Positions 1 to 9,157 of a stretch of 64,000 nt of DNA are shown here, in pieces. The notes under the pieces are model-generated. The model ran no database searches. It had not been told where the DNA came from and was given only the letters and a program-made list of their open reading frames with translations. Where the stretch lies: assembly GCF_900141845.1 (NCBI RefSeq), contig NZ_FQZB01000003.1, positions 62,001 through 126,000 on the forward strand. Direction: 5' to 3'. This DNA comes from Clostridium cavendishii DSM 21758. Lineage in GTDB: Bacteria > Bacillota > Clostridia > Clostridiales > Clostridiaceae. The translations under genes and the position numbers were made by a program. Within the stretch, counting starts at the first letter, position 1. Each line of letters begins with the position of its first letter.

Positions 1-780
1 TATATTAGTAGGATTTATACTGTTTCCATCCTTTTTTGCCTTTACAATAAATACTCTACTTGTATTTAACGGTATTAATTGCTCATCTTGTTTTAAATTT
101 ATTGTTACATTATTTCCATCCTGCTTAAAAGAAGCTGCATTTGCCACTTCTAATATTTGAGCTGATGTATTAAAACTTAATCCCCAACTTGAAAAATCAT
201 TACCTCCCCATATATACGATTTATTAGGGTTAGCAATATAAACTGCCCATTGTACTGTATCCTCATTTTCGTCTACTACTTTATATCCTACCGCTGGCTG
301 ACCTACTGCTTTATCTGGCAAAACAATATCTATCTTATTCTCATTTTTAGTTACTTTATGAGTAATTGAATTTTGACTCATAGTTTTTCCAAAGCTATTA
401 ATAAGTTCTGCCGTATACACATACTCTCCATTTAATTTATTTTTAAATTGTTTTTCTGCCTTTTGTGCATTAGGTGAATTATTTACTAGTTTTTCTTCCC
501 ATACTAATTTTCCGTTTTCATAAAGTCGCCAACTATCTGCATTATTTCCATACCATAAACTCATACTTATAGTATAATCTGTTTCTCCATTCCAAGCATC
601 CTTTGTAAGTGTAGAAACTGCTGGTGCTCCAGTTGTATTTGAAACTGCACTAACAATAGTACTTGTCTCTTTAGAATTATCCTTGGTTTGAGCCATAGCT
701 TGTACCACACTAGGTGATACTTCTGTCATAATCATGGTAGCTACTACTAACTTTACAATTAACCTTGCGCTTTTACTCAT
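1..780 (-). CDS. Secreted Ig-like repeat protein, paralogue of the next gene (3' part outside window)
   Basis: This is an open frame of 260 codons running off the left edge; only the N-terminal part is visible. It begins at ATG 780 with the SD GGAGG 7-8 nt upstream. The product starts MSKSARLIVKLVV and has a Sec signal peptide with an AMA|Q cleavage site near residue 30. A domain with the phrase LWYGNNADSWRLYENGK follows (about 65-145), resembling the Ig-like/E-set N-terminal domains of bacterial chitinases. A second beta-rich domain (about 160-255) contains IANPNKSYIWGG and SSWGLSFNTSA. It matches the gene at 1087-3036 at most positions, so the two are a tandem duplication. The catalytic part, if any, lies outside. 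Export is well supported; carbohydrate or cell-wall binding is inferred. Confidence 0.75.
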   Translation of the reverse strand, partial: MSKSARLIVKLVVATMIMTEVSPSVVQAMAQTKDNSKETSTIVSAVSNTTGAPAVSTLTKDAWNGETDYTISMSLWYGNNADSWRLYENGKLVWEEKLVNNSPNAQKAEKQFKNKLNGEYVYTAELINSFGKTMSQNSITHKVTKNENKIDIVLPDKAVGQPAVGYKVVDENEDTVQWAVYIANPNKSYIWGGNDFSSWGLSFNTSAQILEVANAASFKQDGNNVTINLKQDEQLIPLNTSRVFIVKAKKDGNSINPTNI

Positions 781-814
781 AAAAAAACGCCTCCTTATTA
801 AATAATTCAACTAA

Positions 815-843
815 ATAATAGCACTTATTGTAAACATTTTCAA
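815..843 (-). promoter_or_regulatory. Sigma-A promoter of the truncated secreted-protein gene
   Basis: On the minus strand there is TTGAAA (843-838), a 17-bp spacer and TATTAT (820-815), about 35 nt before the ATG at 780. The paralogue at 3 kb has the same TTGAAA box, so the duplication probably included the promoter. Confidence 0.6.
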
Positions 844-1044
844 TATATGTAATAACTTTTTCTTATGTTTTATTTTTATAGCTTTAACCCCTATTTCCAA
901 ATAAACACATAGTTAATAGTATATACTTATTTCAATGAACTTCTAAATTTAAATTATTAACTGTTCAAAAAATCATTAATATATAATTATTTATTAAAAA
1001 TTATATATTAACTATTTGCTAAGTAGCATAATGTTAAAGTTAGT

Positions 1045-1080
1045 TAAAAAAGCCATTTATAAAATATAAATGGCTTTTAA
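1045..1080 (-). terminator. Rho-independent terminator of the secreted protein gene
   Basis: A perfect 9-bp stem (1051-1059 with 1067-1075, arm AGCCATTTA) with a 7-nt loop is followed on the minus strand by a T run. It lies just after the stop codon at 1087. The rest of the gap 781-1086 holds only the promoter of the truncated gene and AT-rich sequence. Confidence 0.75.
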
Positions 1081-1086
1081 AAATTT

Positions 1087-3036
1087 CTATCTATTTCCAC
1101 CATTTACCTGTTCAACCCAAGAAGGACCTGATGGACCTGGATTCATTGGATTTGGTAAATATGCTTTTGCTACCCTTAATATTGTTAAAAAATCATATCT
1201 ATAAGAAATTGTATTGTCACCCCAATGCTTGGACAATAAATCAAATGTATTATGAACATCATTAACCATTGCATTCCATTCTGCATCTGTAGGTGTTCCT
1301 TTTTTATAAAAATTTCTTAATTCTTTTAAATAATTATCCACTTCTTCCTTTGTCAATTTCGCATCATATATATTATCTTTCTCATTATCCATTTGAGTTA
1401 TTATATTTCTTATTGTTTCAATATGACTTGCAAAACCTGATAAATCAAAATCCTTGTTTATATCAGTACTATTCATAGCCTTTTCTCTATTAGTAGTAAA
1501 TAAATTTCTTTGAAGCAATCCATAAACTCCTCTATTATATGCATTATCCACTAATACAAATTCTGCCCATGGATCCTTTGCTCCCTTTATAAATTCATCA
1601 AATCTATTTTTAGGAATAGCATTTAAAAACTCTCTAGTTAAAGTTAATGATATACCTGAACTTATGGCAGATGTAACATATGAAGAATCATCTGGTTCTC
1701 CAGTTTTTAAAGTTACAAAATTCTCATGTTCTGCAGTATCACCTAAATAATCTACATACTGCTTCTTTACCTCATTAAAGTTTCCCTTCTCCTGTTGGAA
1801 AGGTCCATCTGGATGTTTTTTCTGAATAGGCCAAGACCAAAGCTTGCCATCCACCATTACTTTATTTTCACTATATCCTGATTCAATAGGTGCTAACCCA
1901 CAAGTAAAATTTTCTTTTATAGATAATCCTACTAAAAAATTTGGATTAAATTTAAATAATTCTTGATCTGTTCCTATTCCCATAGCTAAATATTTAGATG
2001 GCATCCAAATTTTTAACCCCTTTACACCATTAACTGGCATTGGCATAGAATTAGGCAATCCTATTACTAATTGAGTATTATGGCTCGGATTATAAGTTAT
2101 AAGTTTATTTCCAGTATTAGTATTAATTTTTGTATTATAATAATCTTCAGTATTTGCTATTAAATCCGTTATTTTTAAATCCTTTTTTCCCTTTTCCCAA
2201 GTTGGTGGTAACTTTGAATATTCTGGATATATAACATTACCTCTAAATTGATTTGGCTTTATATTGGTAGGTTCTATATTTTTTCCTTCTTTTTTAGCTT
2301 TAACTATAAAAACTTTAGTTGTATTTAATGGTATTAGTTGATCATCCTGCTTTAAATTAATAGTCACATTATTTGCATCCTGAGTAAACGAAGATGCATT
2401 TTCTACTGATAATATTTTAGCTGAAGTATTAAAGCTTAATCCCCAACTTGAAAAATCCTTTCCAGCCCATATATAAGATTTGTTAGGATTTGCAATATAT
2501 AATGCCCATTGTATAGTTGATTCATCTTCACTTATAAGTTTATATCCCACTGCTGGCAATCCTACTGCTTTATCTGGAAGATTAATATCTAGCTTCACTT
2601 CATTTTTAGTTACTTTATGGGACACTGAACTTTGAATCACTGTCTTTCCAAAACTATTAATAAGTTCTGCAGTATAAATATATTCTCCATTAGGCTTATC
2701 CTTAAAACTCATTTGTGCCTTTTGTGGATTTGGTGAATTGTTAATTAAGTTTTCTTCTAAAATTAACTTTCCGTTTTCATAAAGACGCCAACTATCAGCA
2801 TTATTCCCATACCATAAATTCATAGTTATGGTATAGTCTGCTTCTCCATCCCACTTATCCTTACTTAACATTCCACTAGCTGGTACACCTGTAGTATTTG
2901 CTAGGGCGTTAACTCCTGTTTTTATTGTTTTGTCTTCTTTAGTTTGAGCCATCGCTTGTCCAACATTCGGTGATACTTCTGCAATTATCATTGTAGCCAC
3001 TACTAATTTTACAATTAATCTTGCGCTTCTACTCAT
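1087..3036 (-). CDS. Secreted Ig-like / lysozyme-like protein
   Basis: The product is 649 aa, starting at ATG 3036. A GTG nine bases earlier overlaps the GGGGGGTG SD, and the paralogue starts at the equivalent ATG. There is a signal peptide with cleavage near AMA|Q (residue 30). An Ig-like domain at about 62-145 (LWYGNNADSWRLYENGK) resembles chitinase N-terminal domains, and a second beta domain spans about 155-255. The C-terminal half (about 315-610) carries GLSIKENFTCG with E375 and, 125 residues later, DNAYNRGVYGL. This order, Glu then AYNxG, recalls lytic transglycosylase/lysozyme folds; the catalytic assignment is inference. It could act on peptidoglycan or chitin outside the cell. Single-gene transcript: own promoter and terminator. 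Confidence 0.7.
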   Translation of the reverse strand: MSRSARLIVKLVVATMIIAEVSPNVGQAMAQTKEDKTIKTGVNALANTTGVPASGMLSKDKWDGEADYTITMNLWYGNNADSWRLYENGKLILEENLINNSPNPQKAQMSFKDKPNGEYIYTAELINSFGKTVIQSSVSHKVTKNEVKLDINLPDKAVGLPAVGYKLISEDESTIQWALYIANPNKSYIWAGKDFSSWGLSFNTSAKILSVENASSFTQDANNVTINLKQDDQLIPLNTTKVFIVKAKKEGKNIEPTNIKPNQFRGNVIYPEYSKLPPTWEKGKKDLKITDLIANTEDYYNTKINTNTGNKLITYNPSHNTQLVIGLPNSMPMPVNGVKGLKIWMPSKYLAMGIGTDQELFKFNPNFLVGLSIKENFTCGLAPIESGYSENKVMVDGKLWSWPIQKKHPDGPFQQEKGNFNEVKKQYVDYLGDTAEHENFVTLKTGEPDDSSYVTSAISSGISLTLTREFLNAIPKNRFDEFIKGAKDPWAEFVLVDNAYNRGVYGLLQRNLFTTNREKAMNSTDINKDFDLSGFASHIETIRNIITQMDNEKDNIYDAKLTKEEVDNYLKELRNFYKKGTPTDAEWNAMVNDVHNTFDLLSKHWGDNTISYRYDFLTILRVAKAYLPNPMNPGPSGPSWVEQVNGGNR

Positions 3037-3069
3037 AAAAAGCACCCCCCCATTAAATAATTCGTATAC

Positions 3070-3098
3070 ATATTAACATATTTTGTAATTGTTTTCAA
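3070..3098 (-). promoter_or_regulatory. Sigma-A promoter of the secreted lysozyme-like protein
   Basis: TTGAAA (3098-3093), a 17-bp spacer and TAATAT (3075-3070) on the minus strand, 34 nt upstream of the ATG at 3036. Confidence 0.55.
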
Positions 3099-3195
3099 TA
3101 ACCTCTATAACTATATTAAATTATTTTTTAGTAATTTTTATTTTTTCTTTTTAATATATTTATAATGTTATTTAATTCTTATTGGGGTAATTGTA

Positions 3196-3639
3196 ATGAG
3201 CATGGAACATGATATTGAAAAATCTGTAGAAAAGGGCTTACGAAAAGGTATAGTTGGGGCAGTAGAAGAACTTATCGATAACGGGTCTATAGACAAAATT
3301 GCTCAGATACTAGTTTGTACTGCAGAAACTCAAGTACTTCAGATAATAGAAATTACAGCTATAGCAGCTATAGCTTCTCGCGCAAATGGTAACTCTGTCC
3401 TATCTGGTTTTGAAAAAGCTATGGAGCAAGCTCTAACTACCTCTGCTAAAACTACTCTTATTGAAATACAAAATATTTTAATAAATCTTTTGAAAAATAA
3501 ATATGGCAATTTAGATTCTACTTCTTTAGAAAAGGAAATAAAGGCTACTACTGACATTGATAAATTAAATTCTATGATTCAAGATGTTATCTCCCATGAA
3601 AGCATAGAAAGTTTTACATCTGGCGCAAAATCAGTATAA
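3196..3639 (+). CDS. Hypothetical protein, helical, 147 aa
   Basis: The start is ATG 3196 with a modest SD (GGGGTAA) 5-6 nt upstream. The protein is soluble and predicted almost entirely helical, with no signal peptide or convincing membrane segment. The middle is Ala/Ile-rich (ITAIAAIASRAN, about 52-63). The last 30 residues (LEKEIKATTDIDKLNSMIQDV then a short Ser-Phe tail) faintly resemble the helical C-terminal module of DUF4351/Rpn-type nucleases, but no catalytic PD-(D/E)xK part is present. It is divergent from the secreted-protein gene and ends in a terminator shared with yebC. Function unknown; it is a real gene by start, length and terminator. Confidence 0.6.
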   Translation: MSMEHDIEKSVEKGLRKGIVGAVEELIDNGSIDKIAQILVCTAETQVLQIIEITAIAAIASRANGNSVLSGFEKAMEQALTTSAKTTLIEIQNILINLLKNKYGNLDSTSLEKEIKATTDIDKLNSMIQDVISHESIESFTSGAKSV

Positions 3640-3640
3640 A

Positions 3641-3673
3641 AAAACACTTTATAGTTCTACTATAAAGTGTTTT
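3641..3673. terminator. Bidirectional terminator between the 147-aa gene and yebC
   Basis: A perfect 14-bp stem (3641-3654 with 3660-3673) and a 5-nt loop, with A runs on the left and T runs on the right. It can serve both converging genes. Confidence 0.8.
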
Positions 3674-3685
3674 TTTATATTAATA

Positions 3686-4423
3686 CTAACCTTCCCAACC
3701 TTCTGGGAATTCAGCTGAATGCCATATATTTTGAACATCATCATCATCTTCTAATAAGTCAAGCATTTTTTGAAATTTCTTTGCATCTTCTTCATTTATC
3801 TCAGTATAAGTATCAGGAATCATCTTAACTTCGGCCTCTAAGAATTCCATTCCTTTTTCTTCTAAAGCTTCTCTAACTGTACCAAAATCTTCTGGTGCTG
3901 TAGTTATTACGAAAACTTCATCCTCTGCTGAGAAGTCCTCTGCTCCAGCATCTAATGCCATCATCATTAATTCATCTTCATCTTGATCTTCTTTTTCTAT
4001 TATTATTTCACCTTTTTGTTGAAACATGAATCCTACACACCCTGAAGTTCCCATGTTTCCACCACCTTTAGTGAAAGCACTTCTTACGTTTCCTGCTGAT
4101 CTATTCTTGTTATCAGTTAATGTTTCAACTATAACAGCTACTCCAGATGGACCATAACCTTCGTATACTATAGTTTCAAAATTAACTGCTCCTAGTTCTC
4201 CAGAAGCTTTCTTTATAGCTCTTTGTATGTTATCATTTGGCATATTTGCAGCTTTTGCTTTTGCAACCACATCTCTAAGTCTAGCATTGGTATCTAAGTT
4301 ACCTCCGCCATTTTTTACTGCCATCATAAGTTCTTTACCTATTTTAGTAAAAACTTTACCTCTTTTAGAATCCATTTTACCTTTTTTTGCTTGGATATTA
4401 TGCCACTTTGAATGTCCTGACAT
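3686..4423 (-). CDS. yebC: YebC/PmpR (TACO1) family protein
   Basis: The product is 245 aa, the normal family length. It begins with the hallmark MSGHSKWHNIQAKKGKMDSK and contains VIVETLTDNKNRS and an acidic FQQKGEIIIEKEDQDEDE segment in the middle domain, as in other YebC proteins. The family is cytoplasmic. It was long annotated as transcriptional regulators (PmpR), and members are now linked to translation of difficult proline-rich peptides, like mitochondrial TACO1. The ATG at 4423 follows a GGAGG SD. It is a single gene converging on the 147-aa gene. Identification is certain; the exact cellular target here is not. Confidence 0.95.
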   Translation of the reverse strand: MSGHSKWHNIQAKKGKMDSKRGKVFTKIGKELMMAVKNGGGNLDTNARLRDVVAKAKAANMPNDNIQRAIKKASGELGAVNFETIVYEGYGPSGVAVIVETLTDNKNRSAGNVRSAFTKGGGNMGTSGCVGFMFQQKGEIIIEKEDQDEDELMMMALDAGAEDFSAEDEVFVITTAPEDFGTVREALEEKGMEFLEAEVKMIPDTYTEINEEDAKKFQKMLDLLEDDDDVQNIWHSAEFPEGWEG

Positions 4424-4521
4424 CTTTCTTCCTCCTAATCTCTGTATATGAAGTTTTAATTGTTACTTTATAAACACTTTTCCATTATAACACAGGGCTT
4501 TTACCTATTCAACTTTCAAAA

Positions 4522-5169
4522 CTAAATGTTTGCATAAAGCCTATTTTCTTGTTTAAAGTATATATCTTCCTTATCCTTTGTTATTATAATCTTAGCATTT
4601 GTGCGTTCTATTAACTCTTTACAAATAACTTCTGAAGAATCCATATCAGCTAATATATAAAGTTTGACTTCATCTGTATACTCCACCTCTTCTATATGCC
4701 AATTATTCTCTCCACATATATATTGAACCTTTCCTAAAAGGTCATAATTCATACTTATTCCTAACCTAATCCCCCTAACCTTCTCTACTATGCCAGAAGC
4801 TTTAATAGCTATAGCTGCTCCTTTAGTGTAAGCCCTTGTAAGTCCTCCAGCCCCTAAAAGTATTCCTCCAAAATATCTTGTTACAACTATAGCACAATCT
4901 GTAATTCCATTTTTCTTTATTACCTCTAATATAGGTATCCCCGCAGTTCCTTGTGGTTCTCCATCATCACTATATCTTTGAATATTTAAATTTTCTCCTA
5001 CAGCATAAGCTGAGCAATTGTGAGTTGCATCTTTATGTTTACTTTTTATAGCTGCTACAAACTCCTTAGCCTCTTCTTCTGTACTTACTCTTTTTACGTA
5101 TCCTATGAAAAGAGATTTCTTTTCTTCAAAGCTGTCTTCAGCTGTAGTTTTAACTGTTAAATAACTCAT
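4522..5169 (-). CDS. yigZ: YigZ / IMPACT family protein
   Basis: The product is 215 aa. The N-terminal IMPACT/UPF0029 domain (about 15-125) shows HNCSAYAV, RYSDDGEPQGTAG and YFGGILLGAGGLTRAY, the family signature. The C-terminal ferredoxin-like domain (DUF1949, about 138-193) is also present. Bacterial members are cytoplasmic and implicated in nucleic-acid or ribosome-related functions, without an established reaction. The start at 5169 is 4 nt past the stop of the MocR gene, and its SD lies inside the end of that gene, so the two are translationally linked. Likely the last gene of a three-gene operon (nucleotidyltransferase, MocR, yigZ). Confidence 0.92.
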   Translation of the reverse strand: MSYLTVKTTAEDSFEEKKSLFIGYVKRVSTEEEAKEFVAAIKSKHKDATHNCSAYAVGENLNIQRYSDDGEPQGTAGIPILEVIKKNGITDCAIVVTRYFGGILLGAGGLTRAYTKGAAIAIKASGIVEKVRGIRLGISMNYDLLGKVQYICGENNWHIEEVEYTDEVKLYILADMDSSEVICKELIERTNAKIIITKDKEDIYFKQENRLYANI

Positions 5170-5173
5170 TTAT

Positions 5174-6583
5174 TTACCTACCTTTTAATCCCTGATATAT
5201 ATTTTCTAATCCTTCTATTATTTTTTCTGAACTAACCTGTGAAAAACCTAATCTGAAAGTATTTTCTCCATCCTTACTATTTTTGTAAAACATCACTCCA
5301 GGAGTTATAAACGTATTTTTTTCCCTTAAGATGTAAAAAAGTTCTTTAGAGTTCTTGTTAACTTCAGATTTAATTGTAATATAAAAACTTAATCCACCCT
5401 TAGGATCTATAAAATCCACCAAATCCTTAAGCTCATTTTCTAATATAGTTTTCATAAGTATATATCTAGAATGATATTCTTTTTCTATATACTCCATATG
5501 ATTAGTCCAATAACCTTTAGATATATATACTTCTAAAGATCGTTGCATAAGACTTGATGTAGATATATCTGTATTGCTCTTCGATATTTGAAAACTTTCT
5601 CTAAATTCATCTGGCGTTATTATATACCCCATTCTTATACCTGGTAAAAATATTTTAGAAAAACTTTTTATATATATAACCCTGTTATGATCATCCATTT
5701 TTTTTATAGGATAATACTCTATACTATCATCATAAATCAACTCCGATAGATAATCATCTTCTATTATATAAAAATCATATTTTAAAGAAAGTTCTAAAAG
5801 CTTTTTCTTTTTTTCTTTTGAATATGTTATCCCAGTAGGATTCTGAAAATAACTCATCATATAAAAACATTTTATTTTATATCTTTTTAATATCTTTTCA
5901 AAAAGTTTTATATTAACGCCATCTTCCTCCATAGGAATCTCTATAATATTGGCTTTTCTCCATTTAAAAACATTTAGTGCTCCAATATATGTTGGTTTCT
6001 CTATAGCTACATTATCATTTACATTTATTAGTGATTTAGATATTATATCAATACCTTGTTGAGCTCCAGAAACTATTAATATATTATCTAATGAAACCTC
6101 ATTATTCCAAAACCTATCATTTATAGAATCTCTTAATTTTTCATATCCCATTACATCTTGGTATATAAGAGCTTCTGCACCATCCCTATCTAAAACTTCA
6201 TTAATAGCTTTTTTAAGATTATTAACTGGTACAAAATTAGCAGATGTTGTTTCCCCAGTAAAGTCAATCCACTCCTTTAATCCTCCAGAAGTTAATTTTT
6301 TAAATGTTTCTCTATATTCCTTTTTAAAACTTCTAATTATCTCTTTCTTTTTAGCATAACTTCCGCTACCTAAAATTTGAACTACTGCACCTTCCTGTGA
6401 TAGAAGTTTATACGCAGATATTATTGTATCCTTGTTTACCTTTAAAAATTTTGCTAGTTCTCTTATTGAAGGAAGCTTTTCTCCATCCGCCAAAATTTCT
6501 TGTTCTATAAGTTTCCTTATATTATTAGCTATTTGAATATATTTAGGACATTCATCAGAAAAAGTCATATAATACTTTTGCAT
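5174..6583 (-). CDS. MocR-type regulator (GntR HTH fused to class I aminotransferase)
   Basis: The product is 469 aa. A GntR winged helix occupies about 12-80 (LPSIRELAKFLKVNKDTI). A fold-type I PLP domain follows from about 110: N248 in FQNPTG, D276-D277 in EDDY, and the Schiff-base lysine K310 in SFSKIFLPGIRMGY. MocR proteins are transcription factors that use the aminotransferase fold to sense PLP or amino compounds. In Bacillus, PdxR and GabR act on PLP synthesis and GABA use. The start at 6583 has a GGAGG SD. Its target is not evident: no PLP or GABA genes are adjacent, and the neighbours are a nucleotidyltransferase (30 nt upstream) and yigZ. Confidence 0.9.
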   Translation of the reverse strand: MQKYYMTFSDECPKYIQIANNIRKLIEQEILADGEKLPSIRELAKFLKVNKDTIISAYKLLSQEGAVVQILGSGSYAKKKEIIRSFKKEYRETFKKLTSGGLKEWIDFTGETTSANFVPVNNLKKAINEVLDRDGAEALIYQDVMGYEKLRDSINDRFWNNEVSLDNILIVSGAQQGIDIISKSLINVNDNVAIEKPTYIGALNVFKWRKANIIEIPMEEDGVNIKLFEKILKRYKIKCFYMMSYFQNPTGITYSKEKKKKLLELSLKYDFYIIEDDYLSELIYDDSIEYYPIKKMDDHNRVIYIKSFSKIFLPGIRMGYIITPDEFRESFQISKSNTDISTSSLMQRSLEVYISKGYWTNHMEYIEKEYHSRYILMKTILENELKDLVDFIDPKGGLSFYITIKSEVNKNSKELFYILREKNTFITPGVMFYKNSKDGENTFRLGFSQVSSEKIIEGLENIYQGLKGR

Positions 6584-6613
6584 ATTTTATCCTCCAAGTA
6601 AAAAATGTTTTTC

Positions 6614-7510
6614 TTAAATTTTATATACATTTTCATTTATAAGCTTTTTACCATCATCTAATAGATAATCGCGTCCCTTCTTCTGTAATAGTCCTCTCCT
6701 ACTAAGCTCCACTAGAAGTCCTTCCATGTCTATCTTAAAATCTCTAAAAAAGCTATCCTCTATAAGTTCCCTAGAACTTATATAAATATTTTTATTTTTA
6801 ATATAATTTATAAGTACGTTTGAACAATTAGTAATATTCATATCTATATAATTATCAAGATACTCTACTATTCTTTTAAATGTATCTACACTATTTATAC
6901 TATTATCAAAAATGCTATCTACTATTTCTTTAAAACTATCATCTAAATTTGTCGTCATAGATATACAGTCTTTATTTACAATATAACCATTGAAATTCAA
7001 ATATAATCTTGAATAATCATCTATTGCTTTTAAAACTAACGGATAAATACTATAAACCTTGCCATTATGCATGTACTTTTTGCACTCGCTGATACTTTTC
7101 ATTAATGCACTTAAATAAACAAGATTCCATCTTTCTCTATCTACATCCTTATAATATTTAAACGTATTAAACTTGTCTGTGATTTTATTATCTTTTGAAA
7201 ATATAAGCTTTGACGAAAAAAACTTTCTATGAAGGGTATCCCCACTTAAATTTGATTCATGAAAATTTAAAAATTCTTCTTTACTAAGCATCTTTATATG
7301 TACTTCTACTGTTTTTTCTTCTCCGTATATATTTTTTATTCCTTTAAAGTCTTGATTTACTATTACAAATAAATCGATATCTGACTCATCCCAAAGGTCT
7401 CCTGTAATCATACTCCCAAAAACTGTAACTGCTAATACACTTTGATTCTTTTTTAAAGCTTGTATTAATGAATTAAATGCATTTTGATACTTAATAATAT
7501 TGCTATTCAA
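6614..7510 (-). CDS. Nucleotidyltransferase-domain protein
   Basis: The product is 298 aa from a TTG start (7508-7510) preceded by a strong G-rich SD (GGGGGA). The N-terminus has the minimal nucleotidyltransferase signature: FGSMITG (31-37) then D44-I-D46, the two metal-binding aspartates of the Pol-beta superfamily. The remaining 200 residues are helical, like the substrate-binding part of aminoglycoside or lincosamide nucleotidyltransferases. The C-terminal segment (about 225-295) may be a winged-helix-like region. The substrate is unknown: it could modify a small molecule, or be a solitary MNT-like domain. It is first in a co-directional set with the MocR gene and yigZ. Confidence 0.8.
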   Translation of the reverse strand: MNSNIIKYQNAFNSLIQALKKNQSVLAVTVFGSMITGDLWDESDIDLFVIVNQDFKGIKNIYGEEKTVEVHIKMLSKEEFLNFHESNLSGDTLHRKFFSSKLIFSKDNKITDKFNTFKYYKDVDRERWNLVYLSALMKSISECKKYMHNGKVYSIYPLVLKAIDDYSRLYLNFNGYIVNKDCISMTTNLDDSFKEIVDSIFDNSINSVDTFKRIVEYLDNYIDMNITNCSNVLINYIKNKNIYISSRELIEDSFFRDFKIDMEGLLVELSRRGLLQKKGRDYLLDDGKKLINENVYKI

Positions 7511-7633
7511 AGCCTATTCCCCCCAAATTATTATTTTTATTAACCTCAATTATACGACTTAACATTATTTTTAACAACTATATAATTATTTCTACAATTT
7601 CTTTTTTAAATGGTAACTATCATATATAAGAAA

Positions 7634-7659
7634 GGTATATTCTTGTTATTGAATATACC
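7634..7659 (-). terminator. Terminator downstream of the amino-acid permease
   Basis: A perfect 9-bp stem (GGTATATTC at 7634-7642 with 7651-7659), then TTTCTTAT on the minus strand, just beyond the permease stop at 7673. Confidence 0.55.
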
Positions 7660-7672
7660 CAATAAAATCATT

Positions 7673-8983
7673 TTATCTATTTTTTCTTTTACTATAACCA
7701 TATATAGGTAATCCTAATAAAGTTATTACCACTCCACTTATAGCATAATTCGTGTTACTTATAAATGTACTTACTATTATATATAAAGCACCTAATATCC
7801 CTAAAATTGGTATTATTGGATATAAAGGAACTGTATATCCTTTTTCTATATCTTTAAATTTTCTTCTAAATATAAAGATTCCTATTATAGTCATAAGGAA
7901 AAATATCCACGCAACGAACATAATTAAATTTGTTAACATGTCAAATGAACCAGATATAATATATAATATTGCTAAAATAACTTCTAATATACTACAATAA
8001 ATTGGAGCTGCTGACTTTTTATTCACCTTTGCAAGATATTTACTTCCAGGTAACAAATTATCCTGTGCCATAGCATATGGAATTCTTGTGCCTGTAAGCA
8101 TATATCCATTTATAGCTCCTATTATTGATATTAATATACCTATTGCTATAAACTTAGACCCAAAATTACCAAATAATATAGTCGCTGCATCAGAAGCTGG
8201 TGTCGTAGAGTTTATAACATGCTCAAACGGAAGTATTTTTATTATAGCTAAATTAAAAGCAACATAAACTATTATCGTTATTAATATTCCTAGTATAATA
8301 GATTTTGGAATATCCTTTTCAGGTCTCTTAAATTCCCCAGCCATATTAGCTACATTAACCCATCCATCATAAGCCCAAAGTGTTCCAAGTATAGCGGTTC
8401 CAAAACCACTAACTGTAGCAGATGTTTCCATAGTTAATCCCTGAGTTTGACCTTTAATTAAACCTAATATAACTATAATTACGATTGGTAATAATTTAGC
8501 TATAGTTACTATGCCTTGTATATTTTTAGCTAAATTACTAGATATAACATTCATTGTGGCCATAAATATTAGCAAAACTATAGCAACTATTCTCTGCTCC
8601 GGAATGGTTAATGGAATAAATACTGTTATTTGAGTAGTTAATACTATAACTAGCGCCGCTAACGCTCCTGGTATATATATTACAGTCTGTACCCATCCAA
8701 ACAAAAAAGCTATTCTTTCTCCATATAACTCCTTTAAATATACAAAAATCCCTCCTGTTTTAGGTATTGCTGCTGCAATTTCAGCAATTGTAAGACCTGA
8801 TGCCATAGTTATAAGTCCACCTACAATCCAAGCACCTATACCTAGTGTTGGACTTCCACCATTTTTAAACACTATTGTAGGCTTAAAAAATATACCTGAA
8901 CCTATTACAACTCCAATAACAATAGTAATAGCATTAAACAGTCCTAGGTTTTTTTCTAATTTTTCATCTTTTGTTTTGTTCAA
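7673..8983 (-). CDS. APC-family amino-acid permease (SteT/LAT-like)
   Basis: The product is about 436 aa with 12 predicted membrane helices. TM1 contains the APC substrate-backbone motif IGVVIGSGIFF, and the middle carries WAYDGWVNVANMAGEFKRPEKDIP, characteristic of the LAT-like branch that includes Bacillus SteT (serine/threonine exchanger). It imports or exchanges amino acids across the cytoplasmic membrane; the exact substrate cannot be read from sequence. A GTG at 8992 overlaps the AGGAG SD, so the TTG at 8983, 8 nt after the SD, is the better start. It stands alone between two terminators. Confidence 0.88.
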   Translation of the reverse strand: MNKTKDEKLEKNLGLFNAITIVIGVVIGSGIFFKPTIVFKNGGSPTLGIGAWIVGGLITMASGLTIAEIAAAIPKTGGIFVYLKELYGERIAFLFGWVQTVIYIPGALAALVIVLTTQITVFIPLTIPEQRIVAIVLLIFMATMNVISSNLAKNIQGIVTIAKLLPIVIIVILGLIKGQTQGLTMETSATVSGFGTAILGTLWAYDGWVNVANMAGEFKRPEKDIPKSIILGILITIIVYVAFNLAIIKILPFEHVINSTTPASDAATILFGNFGSKFIAIGILISIIGAINGYMLTGTRIPYAMAQDNLLPGSKYLAKVNKKSAAPIYCSILEVILAILYIISGSFDMLTNLIMFVAWIFFLMTIIGIFIFRRKFKDIEKGYTVPLYPIIPILGILGALYIIVSTFISNTNYAISGVVITLLGLPIYGYSKRKNR

Positions 8984-9084
8984 AAAAATCACTCCTTAAA
9001 TTACTTTTTATTATTTTAACCACATTTTATTAATAAATCAACATTTTAAAAAATATAACATTAATATTTTATCAAAATAAAAAA

Positions 9085-9121
9085 AGCGATATTTTAGTAA
9101 ATAAATCACTAAAACACCACT
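9085..9121 (-). terminator. Terminator of hflX
   Basis: A 14-bp stem with three G-U pairs on the minus strand (9121-9108 with 9098-9085), followed by seven Ts. It lies beyond structured repeat copy A, so that repeat is inside the hflX 3' untranslated region. Confidence 0.65.
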
Positions 9122-9157
9122 TTTAAAATTTAATTTTATTTAAAACGCTTTTAGTAG

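Noticed and set aside
8984..9084. T-box or lysine/amino-acid riboswitch before the permease
   Set aside because: Only AT-rich sequence is present, with no specifier loop, T-box sequence or long leader.
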